DNA of 64,000 bases from contig CAMFGZ010000005.1 of assembly GCA_945952105.1 (NCBI GenBank), positions 124,001 to 188,000 on the forward strand. Reading direction: 5' to 3'. The DNA is from an uncultured Rhodospirillaceae bacterium (GTDB taxonomy: Bacteria > Pseudomonadota > Alphaproteobacteria > Reyranellales > Reyranellaceae). Positions 1 through 7,609 of the stretch are shown in pieces. The stretch's first letter is position 1. Every line of letters begins with the position of its first letter. The notes beneath the pieces are model-generated. The model worked only from the letters and a program-made list of their open reading frames with translations. It searched no databases and was not told where the DNA came from. The translations under genes were made by a program, and so were the position numbers.

Positions 1-1050
1 TCGCCGGTTTCCGCCGAGAAGCGCGCGGAGCTGCTCAAGAATCCGGGCTTTGGCCGGGTCTTCTCCGACCACATGGTCACCATCCGCTATCACGAGACCA
101 AGGGCTGGTACGACGCCAAGGTCGAGCCGCGCGCGCCGATCCCGATGGATCCGGCCGCGGCCGTCCTGCACTACGCCCAGGAGATCTTCGAGGGTCTGAA
201 GGCCTATCGCACCGCCGACGGCGGCGCGACCCTGTTCCGCCCGCTGGAGAATGCCCGGCGCTTCCAGCAGTCGGCCGAGCGCCTGGCCATGCCGGTCCTG
301 CCGGAGAACGTGTTCCTCGAGGCTGTCGACCAGCTCGTGAAGATCGACCGCGCCTGGATCCCGGAGGGCGACGGCAGCCTCTACATCCGGCCCTTCATGT
401 TCGCGAACGAGATCTTCCTCGGCGTGAAGCCCTCGTCGGACTACCTGTTCATCGTCATCGCCTCGTCGGTCGGCGCCTACTTCAAGACCGACGCGCCGGC
501 GGTGTCGGTGTGGGTCTCGCAGGATTTCACGCGCGCCGCCCCCGGCGGCACGGGCGCCGCCAAGTGCGGCGGCAACTATGCCTCCAGCCTGCAGGCGCAG
601 GCCGAGGCGACACGCCACGGCTGCGACCAGGTCGTGTTCCTCGACGCCGTCGAGCAGCGCTGGATCGAGGAGCTGGGCGGCATGAACATCTTCTTCGTGT
701 TCGACGACGGCTCGATGATCACCCCACCGCTCGGCGGCACGATCCTGCCCGGCATCACCCGCAACTCGCTGCTGACGCTGGCAAAGGACAAGGGCATCAA
801 GGTGAGCGAGGAGCGCTACTCGATCGACCAGTGGCGCAAGGATGCCGCCAGCGGCCGCCTGCGCGAGGCCTTCGCCTGCGGCACCGCCGCGGTCGTCACG
901 CCGATCGGCACGGTGCGCAGCAAGGACGGCGAGTTCAGGATCGGCAATGGCGGCTCCGGCGCCAAGACCGAGGAACTGAAGGCCGCCCTCGTCGGCATCC
1001 AGCGCGGCCGCGCCGCCGACCCGCACGGCTGGATCCACAGAGTCTACTGA
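1..1050 (+). CDS. ilvE: Branched-chain amino acid aminotransferase, 5' end outside window
   Basis: This PLP enzyme of fold type IV interconverts Leu, Ile and Val with their 2-oxo acids. The frame is open from the first base, so the gene starts upstream; 349 residues are visible. Family marks are the early HYAQEIFEGLKAY segment, the PLP lysine in AAKCGGNYASS and the pyridine-nitrogen glutamate in IEELGGMN. The length and the N-terminal FGRVFSDHM segment fit the longer (about 360 residue) group II BCATs rather than the 300-residue E. coli IlvE type. It ends 106 bases before the stop of the convergent gntR gene, with a palindromic repeat between them. The internal ATG at 73 is not the true start, because conserved sequence precedes it. 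Confidence 0.93.
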   Translation, partial: SPVSAEKRAELLKNPGFGRVFSDHMVTIRYHETKGWYDAKVEPRAPIPMDPAAAVLHYAQEIFEGLKAYRTADGGATLFRPLENARRFQQSAERLAMPVLPENVFLEAVDQLVKIDRAWIPEGDGSLYIRPFMFANEIFLGVKPSSDYLFIVIASSVGAYFKTDAPAVSVWVSQDFTRAAPGGTGAAKCGGNYASSLQAQAEATRHGCDQVVFLDAVEQRWIEELGGMNIFFVFDDGSMITPPLGGTILPGITRNSLLTLAKDKGIKVSEERYSIDQWRKDAASGRLREAFACGTAAVVTPIGTVRSKDGEFRIGNGGSGAKTEELKAALVGIQRGRAADPHGWIHRVY

Positions 1051-1070
1051 GGCCGGCCACGGCACCTCAT

Positions 1071-1146
1071 TGGAGCGCGCCACTCCAGGGGCGCTCGAGC
1101 GATGTCAATCGGCAAGACATGAGCGCAACTGGAATTGCGCGCTCCA
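1071..1146. repeat. 75-bp palindromic intergenic element, copy 1
   Basis: Two arms of 26 bases (1071-1096 and 1121-1146) form an imperfect inverted repeat starting TGGAGCGCGC and ending GCGCGCTCCA, with a 24-base loop. The arms match those of the element at 40064-40138, so this is a dispersed repeat family. It lies between two convergent genes (ilvE and gntR), where it could also act as a bidirectional terminator, although there is no T-run. Confidence 0.8.
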
Positions 1147-1155
1147 TTGCCGGCG

Positions 1156-1929
1156 TCACTTCTGCACATCGTGCAGCAGGCGCCCGACATTGTAGCCATC
1201 GATATCGTCCGCACTGACCGCCATGACGAGGCGGGTGCGGCGGGGTGTCGTCCAGACGGTGACGTAGTGTACCGGCGCGCCTTCCCGGTTGTGCACCAGC
1301 CGGTCGATCTTGAGCGTCGGCGAATTGATCTCGATGTCGAGTGCTCGCGCGACGAACGGATCGGCGAGCGCGGCGTTGACCTCCTGCGCCACGCCGCCGA
1401 GCTTTTCGAAGCTGCCCGCGATCAACTCGTGCAGTGACGTCGTCCTCAACCCCTCCTCGGTCACGGACTGCGCGAACGGCATCGGGATCCAGCCATCGAG
1501 CAGGGTCACGGGCTTGTTCTCGAACGATCTCACGCGCACGAGATGCAGAGCCTGCTCTCCGTCGGCGATGCCGAGATGGGCGGCGATCGTCCGGGGGCAT
1601 CGCTCGATCTCCAGCGCCAGGATCCGCATCGTCGTTTCCTTGAGCGTGCGCCTCAGGTCGCCGATGAAGCCGAAATCCGGCCCGTGCTTCGTGTCGATGG
1701 TCTTGGCGGTGACGAAGGCCCCGACGCCCTGGCGATTCTGCACGAAGCCGTCGTCGGCAAGATCGGACAGCGCGCGTCGCACCGTGATCCGCGAGATCGA
1801 GAACTGGCGGCAGAGCGCCTCCTGCGTCGGCAGCGCTTCACCCGGGCGGTAGCGGCCGGAAACGATCTGTTCCTTCAGCAGGATGTAGAGTTGGCGATGC
1901 AGGAGTGCGCCGTCGGCGTTCAGTTTCAT
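1156..1929 (-). CDS. GntR/HutC-family transcriptional regulator with UTRA domain
   Basis: 257 residues. The N-terminal winged helix-turn-helix spans about residues 10-75 (YILLKEQIVSGRYRPGEALP, then ISRITVRRALSDLADDGFV). The C-terminal part (about 95-250) is a UTRA effector-binding domain with the usual ARALDIEINSPTLKIDRLV and PVHYVTVW segments. UTRA domains bind small carboxylates, amino acids or sugars. The gene is divergent from the tctC-like/dioxygenase/lyase operon starting at 2040, and an operator-like sequence lies in the 110-bp gap, so it probably controls that operon and itself. The effector is unknown, but is plausibly the compound bound by the TctC-like protein. Confidence 0.88.
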   Translation of the reverse strand: MKLNADGALLHRQLYILLKEQIVSGRYRPGEALPTQEALCRQFSISRITVRRALSDLADDGFVQNRQGVGAFVTAKTIDTKHGPDFGFIGDLRRTLKETTMRILALEIERCPRTIAAHLGIADGEQALHLVRVRSFENKPVTLLDGWIPMPFAQSVTEEGLRTTSLHELIAGSFEKLGGVAQEVNAALADPFVARALDIEINSPTLKIDRLVHNREGAPVHYVTVWTTPRRTRLVMAVSADDIDGYNVGRLLHDVQK

Positions 1930-1997
1930 GCCGGCACGCCGGGTTTCGCCAGCCGGCCCATGAGGCGCAGTCCGCTTGCCATGATGTGGATCGCCAT

Positions 1998-2019
1998 GTT
2001 GTACTAACTATATACCAAC
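1998..2019. promoter_or_regulatory. Putative GntR operator in divergent intergenic region
   Basis: GTTG and CAAC frame a 22-base AT-rich imperfect inverted repeat whose half-sites are GTTGTACTA and, on the other strand, GTTGGTATA. It is the only AT-rich dyad between the gntR start (1929) and the tctC-like start (2040). HutC-type regulators bind dyads containing GT..TATA..AC, which this resembles. The assignment is inferred from position and symmetry. Confidence 0.45.
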
Positions 2020-2039
2020 AAGAAAGAGGAGGAACGAGG

Positions 2040-3029
2040 ATGGCCAGAAGTATCACAGCTACGCTCGCCGGCATCGCCCTCGCGCTGGGTATCGCGGCCA
2101 CGGCAATGGCCCAGAATGCCGCGCCGGCCAAGTCCAACTTCACGCCGACCAAGACCGTCACCATCATCGTGCCCTACAGCCCGGGCGGCGGCACCGACGC
2201 CGTGGGCCGCCTGATGGCCAAAGCGCTCGAGGAGAAGTGGGGCCAGACGGTGATCGTCGACAACCGCACCGGCGGCAACGGCTCGGTCGGCGCGGCTCTC
2301 GTCGCGCGCGCCCAGCCGGACGGCCACACGATGGTGCTCGCGGTCTCGGGCATCGCCATCAACGCCCACCTTATGAAACTGCCTTACGACACGGCGACGG
2401 CCTTCGCGCCGGTCACCGCGGTCGCTTACCCGGTCGCGACGCTTCTCGCCACGCCCGACCTGCCGGCCAACGACCTCAAGGGCCTGGTCGAGCTGGTACG
2501 CAAGGAAGGTCCCGACAAGCGCACGTCGGCGAGCCCCGATCCCGGAAGCCGCCTGATGGCCGAGCGCATCTTCGACAGCGCCGGCATCAAGCTGATGAAC
2601 GTGCCGTACAAGGGCGCGGCCTCCTTCGTCGGCGACATCTCGGCCGGCCGCGTGGACGTGGGCATCGCCAGCGTCACCTCGGGCCTCGCGCTGATCAACG
2701 CCGGCAAGCTCAAGGCACTGGGCATCATGGGGACACAGCGCATCCCCGCCCTGCCCAACGTCGCGACGTTCAAGGAACAGGGCTTCTCCGGCCTCGACGA
2801 GAATTCCTGGTACGGCCTGTTCGCGCCGGCCGGCACGCCGCCGGCCACTGTCGATGCGATCCAGAAGGACATTGCGAGCGTACTCGCCGTGCCCGCGTTC
2901 CGCGCGAAGATCATCGAATACGGCTCGCTGCCCGGCGGTGACACGCCGGCCGCGTTCAGCGAGCGCTTCCAACGCGACATCAAGGAGTCCGGCGAGACGA
3001 TCCGCCGGCTCGGCATGACCGCTGACTGA
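2040..3029 (+). CDS. Bug/TctC-family periplasmic solute-binding protein (orphan)
   Basis: A 329-residue extracytoplasmic binding protein of the tripartite tricarboxylate transporter family. The Sec signal peptide is MARSITATLAGIALALGIAATAMAQ. The mature part shows the family's VTIIVPYSPGGGTDAVGR loop, VVDNRTGGNGSVGA, the PYDTATAFAPVT segment and the SWYGLFAPAGTP motif. The ATG at 2040 was chosen over the open frame extending back to 1905 because it follows an AGGAGG-like site (2027-2033) and begins the signal peptide. No TctA or TctB genes are adjacent; the only ones in the window are at 43.8-45.8 kb. It probably delivers a carboxylate handled by the next two genes. Confidence 0.92.
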   Translation: MARSITATLAGIALALGIAATAMAQNAAPAKSNFTPTKTVTIIVPYSPGGGTDAVGRLMAKALEEKWGQTVIVDNRTGGNGSVGAALVARAQPDGHTMVLAVSGIAINAHLMKLPYDTATAFAPVTAVAYPVATLLATPDLPANDLKGLVELVRKEGPDKRTSASPDPGSRLMAERIFDSAGIKLMNVPYKGAASFVGDISAGRVDVGIASVTSGLALINAGKLKALGIMGTQRIPALPNVATFKEQGFSGLDENSWYGLFAPAGTPPATVDAIQKDIASVLAVPAFRAKIIEYGSLPGGDTPAAFSERFQRDIKESGETIRRLGMTAD

Positions 3030-3040
3030 CGGAGGACACA

Positions 3041-4111
3041 ATGGCAACGACCGCTCCCATTTCCTGGACCGTCGCCGACGTCGAGTCGGACAAGGGCTGG
3101 GTCTACGCCCTGTCGCCGGCCGAGGGTGCCGACCTGCTCGCGACGGTGCGCAAGGCCGGGCCGGCCGACCGGCCGATCCTGTCGTGGCGTCGCGAGGACT
3201 TCGATCTCGGCTCGGCCGTGCCGACCCTGGCCGCCGCCTTCCGCGAGGTCCGCGACGGGCGTGGCATGGCGCTGGTGAAGAACCTGCCGCGCGCGGGCGT
3301 CACGCCCGACGAGTTCAGGCTGATGACCTGGGCGATCGGCCTGCATTTCGGCGTCGCGCGGCCGCAGAACAAGGCCAGCGACTACATCACCGAGGTCAAG
3401 AACGCCGGCATGAGCTACCGCAGCCCGACCGGCCGCGGCTACAACTCCAACGCCGAACTCGACTTCCATGTCGACGGTTCCGACGTCGTGCTGCTCTCCT
3501 GCTACAATCAGGCGCCGGTCGGCGGCATGAGCATGTGCGCCAGCGCCGCCACCGCCTACGACATCCTCAAGAAAGAGCGGCCGGATTATGCCGCCGCCCT
3601 GGCGACCGACTATCCGTTCAGCCGCAACGGCGAACAGTCTGCGGGCGAGGCGCCATGGTATCCCGCACCGATCGTCACCGAGGAGAACGGTCGCGTCTTC
3701 TGCAAGTGGAACCGCAACCGCATCGTCAACGCGCTCAAGCTCGATGGCGCCACGCCGCTCACCGGCCTGCAGCGCGAGGCGATGGAGTATTTCGATACGA
3801 TCCTGCGCCGGCCCGAGAACATGTTCTGCATGAACCTCGAACCGGGCGATCTCCAGATCCTGTGCAACCAGACGATGCTGCATTCGCGCACCAGCTTCGA
3901 GGACCATGCCGACGAGGCTAAGAAGCGCACTCTCTACCGGCTGTGGCTGGCCCGCCCCGATTCGCGCCGGCTGCCACAGAGCTGGGAAGTGTTTTATGGC
4001 ACCGTCGAGCCCGGCGCCGTGCGCGGCGTGATGAAGGGCCAGAACTACGACGAAGTGCGCCAGCGCTTTGATGTCCAGCAGGCGGCAGCGATGGGCATGA
4101 AGGCGGCCTGA
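3041..4111 (+). CDS. TauD/TfdA-family Fe(II)/2-oxoglutarate-dependent dioxygenase
   Basis: 356 residues. The jelly-roll iron site is visible: the HxD pair in LDFHVDGSD (about 140-148), the distal histidine in QTMLHSRTSFEDH and the 2-oxoglutarate-binding arginine in KKRTLYRLWLARPD. Members hydroxylate or oxidatively cleave taurine, 2,4-D, gamma-butyrobetaine and similar acids; the substrate here is unknown. It starts 11 bases after the tctC-like stop behind GGAGGA and is followed after 26 bases by the lyase, so the three genes form one operon. A pathway of uptake, oxygenation and C-C (or C-P) cleavage of a small carboxylate is inferred. Confidence 0.85.
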   Translation: MATTAPISWTVADVESDKGWVYALSPAEGADLLATVRKAGPADRPILSWRREDFDLGSAVPTLAAAFREVRDGRGMALVKNLPRAGVTPDEFRLMTWAIGLHFGVARPQNKASDYITEVKNAGMSYRSPTGRGYNSNAELDFHVDGSDVVLLSCYNQAPVGGMSMCASAATAYDILKKERPDYAAALATDYPFSRNGEQSAGEAPWYPAPIVTEENGRVFCKWNRNRIVNALKLDGATPLTGLQREAMEYFDTILRRPENMFCMNLEPGDLQILCNQTMLHSRTSFEDHADEAKKRTLYRLWLARPDSRRLPQSWEVFYGTVEPGAVRGVMKGQNYDEVRQRFDVQQAAAMGMKAA

Positions 4112-4137
4112 AACGACAACGCGAAGGGAGACTAACG

Positions 4138-5013
4138 ATGTCCAAGGGCAGGATCTTCCGCAACGCCATGAAGCGCGGGATGGTGGCGGCACCGGGCTGC
4201 TTCGACTGCATCACCGCGCGTTCGATCGAACGCGCGGGCTTCGAGGCGGTCTACATGACCGGCGCCGGCACGGCGGCGAGCCTCGGCTATCCCGACTACG
4301 GCCTCGTCACCATGTCGGAGATGGCCGACAATGCCGGCCGCATCGCCACCGCGATCAAGCTTCCGGTGATCGCCGATGCCGATACCGGCTACGGCAACGA
4401 GCTGAACACGATCCGCACCGTGCGCGAGTACGAGAAGCGCGGCGTCGCCGGCATCCATATCGAGGACCAGGGCTTCCCCAAGAAGTGCGGCCATCTCGAG
4501 GACAAGACCCTCGTGCCGATCGAGGACTATGTCGCCAAGATCCGCGCGGCGGCGAGTGCCAAGGTCGATCCCGATTTCATCATCATCGCGCGCACCGATT
4601 CGCGCGCCGTGCTGGGCTTCGAGGAAGCGATCCGCCGCGCCAACGCAGCCCTCGAGGCCGGCGCCGACATGGCCTTCGTCGAGGCGCCGCAGACGCTCGA
4701 GGAGACGGCGTCGGTGCCGAAGCTCGTGAAGGGCCCGTGCCTGCTCAATATGGTGTGGAAGGGCAAGACGCCGGACCTCTCCATCGAGGAGGCGGGCAAG
4801 ATGAACTATGCGGTGATGATCCTGCCCGGCATGCTGACGCGCACCGTGGTCGGCGCCTGCGATGCGGCGCTGGCCGATCTCAAGGCGAAGGGCCGCCATC
4901 CCGCGCCGCTCTCCGACATCACGCCGCAGCAGGGCTTCCGCCTCTCCGGCGCCGACGAATGGGACGGCTATCGCACGAGGTTCCGCGAGCCTCTACCGAA
5001 GGCGGCTGAGTAA
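4138..5013 (+). CDS. Isocitrate lyase/PEP mutase-superfamily lyase
   Basis: 291 residues with the superfamily's TIM-barrel marks: TGAGTAASLG near the N terminus, the Mg-binding DADTGYGN (about 80-87), HIEDQ and the catalytic loop KKCGH (about 115-119), followed by IIARTDSR. The cysteine-containing KKCGH loop is typical of C-C bond lyases (2-methylisocitrate lyase, dimethylmalate lyase) and oxaloacetate-decarboxylase-like members rather than PEP mutase itself. It is the last gene of the operon starting at 2040. The start has a good GGGAGA site. The exact substrate cannot be told from sequence; oxaloacetate decarboxylase or a methylisocitrate-lyase-like role are the alternatives. Confidence 0.85.
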   Translation: MSKGRIFRNAMKRGMVAAPGCFDCITARSIERAGFEAVYMTGAGTAASLGYPDYGLVTMSEMADNAGRIATAIKLPVIADADTGYGNELNTIRTVREYEKRGVAGIHIEDQGFPKKCGHLEDKTLVPIEDYVAKIRAAASAKVDPDFIIIARTDSRAVLGFEEAIRRANAALEAGADMAFVEAPQTLEETASVPKLVKGPCLLNMVWKGKTPDLSIEEAGKMNYAVMILPGMLTRTVVGACDAALADLKAKGRHPAPLSDITPQQGFRLSGADEWDGYRTRFREPLPKAAE

Positions 5014-5016
5014 CTC

Positions 5017-5175
5017 TTCCACCTCCCCCGTCTTACGGGGAGGCCGGGAGGGGGAAGGCAACGCCATGATTGTCGATCGGGAAGAGTTCAGACTCATGGC
5101 CTTCGCCTTCCGGCCAAAGGCGCTGTAAACAGCGCCGGGGCCACCTCTCCCGTGTGACGGGAGGAGGAAGTTCAT
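5017..5175. repeat. Mosaic of hairpins between convergent genes
   Basis: Three short inverted repeats follow each other: CCTCCCCCG/CGGGGAGG at 5022-5043, GGCGCTGT/ACAGCGCC at 5119-5136 and CCTCTCCCGT/ACGGGAGG at about 5143-5163. The block fills the gap between the lyase gene (+) and csaA (-). It is most likely a bidirectional terminator built from common GC-rich intergenic repeats. A 20-codon frame inside it (ATG at 5066) looks accidental. Confidence 0.55.
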
Positions 5176-5181
5176 TCTGCT

Positions 5182-5520
5182 TTAAAAGAGCCTGCCGCCG
5201 TTCGGCACGGGCTTGGTCGGCGCAATCAACACCACGCTGCCGTCGCCGGCCGGGAAGCCCAGGGTCAGGACTTCCGACATGAACCTGCCGATCTGGCGCG
5301 GCGGAAAATTCACCACCGCGGCCACCTGGCGGCCGATCAGCTCTTCGGGCGTGTAGTGCACGGTGATCTGCGCCGAGGACTTCCTGGTGCCCATCCCGTC
5401 GCCGAAATCGATCAGCAGGCGATAGGCCGGTTTGCGTGCGCCTTCGAGGGGCGCCGCCTCGACGATGGTGCCGACGCGGATGTCGACGCGCTCGAAATCT
5501 TCGTAGGTGATGGTGGTCAT
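5182..5520 (-). CDS. csaA: CsaA-type tRNA-binding domain protein
   Basis: 112 residues forming a single EMAP II/OB-fold tRNA-binding domain (DFERVDIRVGTIVEA, then VNFPPRQIGRFMSEVLTLGF), the size and layout of CsaA proteins. CsaA is described as a homodimeric chaperone with export-related activity that also binds tRNA. The FPPRQIG.. MSEVL segment is the family's most conserved part. The start at 5520 begins MTTITYEDFERVDIR, matching known CsaA N termini. It is separated from the upstream phasin gene by a strong terminator and so probably has its own promoter in the roughly 65 bp between them. Confidence 0.9.
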   Translation of the reverse strand: MTTITYEDFERVDIRVGTIVEAAPLEGARKPAYRLLIDFGDGMGTRKSSAQITVHYTPEELIGRQVAAVVNFPPRQIGRFMSEVLTLGFPAGDGSVVLIAPTKPVPNGGRLF

Positions 5521-5550
5521 GCGCGAACACTAAAAGCGCGCGCGCAAAAG

Positions 5551-5578
5551 AAAAGGGGCCACGTACGCGGCCCCTTTT
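5551..5578 (-). terminator. Rho-independent terminator downstream of the phasin gene
   Basis: A perfect 10-bp stem, AAAAGGGGCC / GGCCCCTTTT, with an 8-base loop. Read on either strand the stem ends in a T-run, so it can terminate in both directions. It lies 41 bases beyond the phasin stop and before csaA. Confidence 0.88.
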
Positions 5579-5619
5579 CCGGATCGGCGAATGGCCGACC
5601 CACGCTTACTGAGAAACGC

Positions 5620-6054
5620 TTACTTCTTGGCGATCGCGGCCTTGACCTCTTCGGTCAGCTCGGCGACGCGGGCGCTCAGCGCCGTCACGGCGTCGGTCTG
5701 GCCCTTGGTGTAGAGCTCGGCCAGTTCCTTCGAGTTGGTGACCGCCGACTCGTACGACTTCTTCATGAAGTCGATCTGCTTGGCGGCCTTCTCCTCGACA
5801 GTGGCGGCGGCGAGGACTTCGCTGCCGTGCTTGGAGAGGTCTTCCATCGCGGCGCGGACCATGTCGCCCTGGCGCTGCGCGATCGTCTTCAGCGACTCGA
5901 CGGCGGCGGTGTTGACCGAGGTGATGGTCGCGAAGTTCTTGCGCGCGGTCTCGACGAAGGTCTCGACGTTGACGGCCGGCAGCTTGAACTCGCTGGAGAT
6001 CTTGCTGAAATCGAAGTCGGCGAAGGGGTTCTTGAAGGCGCCGTTGGCGTACAT
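5620..6054 (-). CDS. phaP: Phasin family protein (PHA granule-associated)
   Basis: 144 residues, all helical and rich in Ala, Glu and Lys with no Cys, typical of phasin_2 proteins that coat polyhydroxyalkanoate granules. The N terminus MYANGAFKNPFADFDFSKISSEFKLP is the usual phasin opening, followed by a long amphipathic region (VNVETFVETARKNFATITSVNTAAVESLKTIAQRQ) and a Lys-rich end (EEVKAAIAKK). The ATG at 6054 is preceded by CAGGAGAAT, so the open frame running further upstream is not coding. The promoter region carries TGCACTGCA boxes like those bound by PhaR, so expression is probably repressed when no PHA is present. Confidence 0.9.
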   Translation of the reverse strand: MYANGAFKNPFADFDFSKISSEFKLPAVNVETFVETARKNFATITSVNTAAVESLKTIAQRQGDMVRAAMEDLSKHGSEVLAAATVEEKAAKQIDFMKKSYESAVTNSKELAELYTKGQTDAVTALSARVAELTEEVKAAIAKK

Positions 6055-6127
6055 GGGAATTCTCCTGCAGGGACTAACAAAGGCTGAGCTAAGTGCCCCG
6101 CCTTTGCTGCGGTGCACAACGGAGCCT

Positions 6128-6155
6128 AATTTAGGGATGCACTGCAGCGAGTCAA
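6128..6155 (-). promoter_or_regulatory. Sigma-70-type promoter of the phasin gene
   Basis: On the minus strand TTGACT (6155-6150) and TAAATT (6133-6128) are separated by 16 bases. The -10 element lies 74 bases upstream of the phasin start codon. The spacer contains a TGCACTGCA-type box. Confidence 0.65.
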
Positions 6156-6179
6156 GCAGTGTTTTTGTGCACTGCACAA
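6138..6179. promoter_or_regulatory. PhaR-like TGC/GCA operator boxes
   Basis: TTGTGCA-C-TGCACAA (6165-6179) is a 15-base inverted repeat just upstream of the -35 element. A second TGCACTGCA (6138-6146) lies between -35 and -10, and a third GTGCAC sits at 6112-6117. PhaR of Paracoccus and Rhodobacter is known to bind TGC-rich dyads in phasin promoters. The placement over the promoter fits repression. No phaR gene is in the window. Confidence 0.55.
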
Positions 6180-6184
6180 AATCT

Positions 6185-6811
6185 TCACGGCTCGGGCGAA
6201 ACCGGTGGTTCTTGCGACGTCCGCCCAGACGGAGATTTCGTATATTTATCAAAGAATTGGGCCCAACGCTCCGCTGTCTTGAGGCGCCCGTCGAGCGCCG
6301 CCATCGTCTTCGACAAATCTCCCGTGTCGTCACCATCGAAGACGCGGGAGACGGCGTAATGGATTGCCAGGAGCCCGTTTTGCCGCAGCGCACCGGGAAT
6401 CCCTTCGCTCGGCACCGACGCCGCCTCCAGCATGGCCGACATCGACCGCCGCAGGGCCGGCCCCATGGCGAGGGCGACCACCGGGTCGCGGGTACCGGCG
6501 CGACGCAAAGCGCGCAGAGCAGCGCGATGCGGCTTAAGCGCGTCGTAGCGGCGCATCATCACGTCGAACAGACGGTCGCGGACGGTCTCCTCGGGATCGT
6601 CGGACGACGCCGTCCCGGCCAGCACCTCCGCATCGATCCGCGCCATGAAGGCGGCGGCGAGGGACATCTTGTCGGGATGCAGGCGATAGAGATCGGCAAA
6701 GCCCAGGCCGGCGGCTTGCGCCACCTCGCGGAGGGACACGTCGGCGAATCCCTTCTCGGCGATCAGGCCGAGAAAGGCATCGAGGGCCTTGTCGCGATCG
6801 GACTCACTCAC
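6185..6811 (-). CDS. TetR-family transcriptional regulator (COQ9-like layout)
   Basis: 208 residues. The N-terminal helix-turn-helix is clear: DAFLGLIAEKGFADVSLREVAQAAGLGFADLYRLHPDKMSLAAAFM (about 10-56). The C-terminal half is an all-helical ligand domain. The start codon overlaps the proC stop (ATGA, 6808-6811), so it is translationally coupled to proC. The DLYRLHPDK variant and the proC neighbour recall the TetR/COQ9-related proteins common in Rhodospirillales, but a regulator of the adjacent phasin is equally possible. The gene ends 131 bases before the phasin start codon. Confidence 0.85.
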   Translation of the reverse strand: MSESDRDKALDAFLGLIAEKGFADVSLREVAQAAGLGFADLYRLHPDKMSLAAAFMARIDAEVLAGTASSDDPEETVRDRLFDVMMRRYDALKPHRAALRALRRAGTRDPVVALAMGPALRRSMSAMLEAASVPSEGIPGALRQNGLLAIHYAVSRVFDGDDTGDLSKTMAALDGRLKTAERWAQFFDKYTKSPSGRTSQEPPVSPEP

Positions 6812-7605
6812 CCCGCCAGCTCCTTCGAACGGTGCGAAGCGGCGGCGAGCGCCTTGTCGAACACGGGCTGGATACCGTCATCTGCCATCAGGACCTGCAG
6901 GGCCGCGGCCGTCGTGCCGCCGGGACTGGTGACGTTAACGCGCAGCTGCGACGCCGGCTCCTTCGATTGCTTCAGCAGCTCGCCGCTGCCCGCCACGGTC
7001 GCGCGGGCGAGCTGCATGGCCATGTCGGCCGGCAAGCCGGCCTTCACCCCCGCCGCCGCCATCGCCTCGACCAGCAGGAAGACATAGGCCGGCCCGCTGC
7101 CCGACAGCGCCGTGACCGGGTCCAGCAGCGCCTCGTCGTCGGCCCACAGGACCTGCCCCACCGCTTCGAGCAGCTCGTGGCAGCGCTTCTTCTCCTCTTC
7201 CGTCACGCTCGCCGCCGCCGTCGCGACGGTGATGCCCTGGCGGACCGCCGCCGGGGTGTTGGGCATGGAACGTACGATCTTGGCGGTGTGGCCGAGATGG
7301 GCTGCGAAGTAGCCCAGCGTCTTGCCGGCCGCGATCGACAGGAACACCGTGCCCTTGCCGGCGAAGCGGCGCAGGTCTGCCAGCGTGTCGTCCATCGACT
7401 GCGGCTTCACCGCCAGCACGACGATCTCCGGCGTCTCCGTCACTTCCGTCGAGGCCGACACGACGCGGACGCCGGCGTGCCGGGGACGGATCGCCTCGAC
7501 CGGCTCGGCGACGATGATGTCGGCGGCCACGAGGCCGCGCGCCAGCCAGCCATCCAGCATGGCGCCGCCCATCTTGCCGCAACCGACCAGCAGCAGCTTG
7601 CCCAT
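6808..7605 (-). CDS. proC: Pyrroline-5-carboxylate reductase
   Basis: 265 residues. It carries out the last step of proline synthesis, NAD(P)H-dependent reduction of 1-pyrroline-5-carboxylate. The N-terminal Rossmann motif is MGKLLLVGCGKMGGAMLDGWL and the family signature lies in ITALSGSGPAYVFLLVEAMAAAGVKAGLP (here beginning PVTALSGSGP), with VTSPGGTTAAALQVL near the C terminus. Length is normal. The gene is 4 bases downstream of the enoyl-CoA hydratase-like gene's stop and overlaps the tetR start, so the three are likely co-transcribed. Confidence 0.96.
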   Translation of the reverse strand: MGKLLLVGCGKMGGAMLDGWLARGLVAADIIVAEPVEAIRPRHAGVRVVSASTEVTETPEIVVLAVKPQSMDDTLADLRRFAGKGTVFLSIAAGKTLGYFAAHLGHTAKIVRSMPNTPAAVRQGITVATAAASVTEEEKKRCHELLEAVGQVLWADDEALLDPVTALSGSGPAYVFLLVEAMAAAGVKAGLPADMAMQLARATVAGSGELLKQSKEPASQLRVNVTSPGGTTAAALQVLMADDGIQPVFDKALAAASHRSKELAG

Positions 7606-7609
7606 GGTG

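Noticed and set aside
1071..1146. Palindromic element considered as a tRNA or small RNA gene
   Set aside because: It folds into one long stem rather than a cloverleaf, and a second copy with a different loop shows it is a repeat.
5066..5128. A 20-codon frame between the lyase gene and csaA
   Set aside because: It falls entirely inside GC-rich hairpin repeats and has no coding features.
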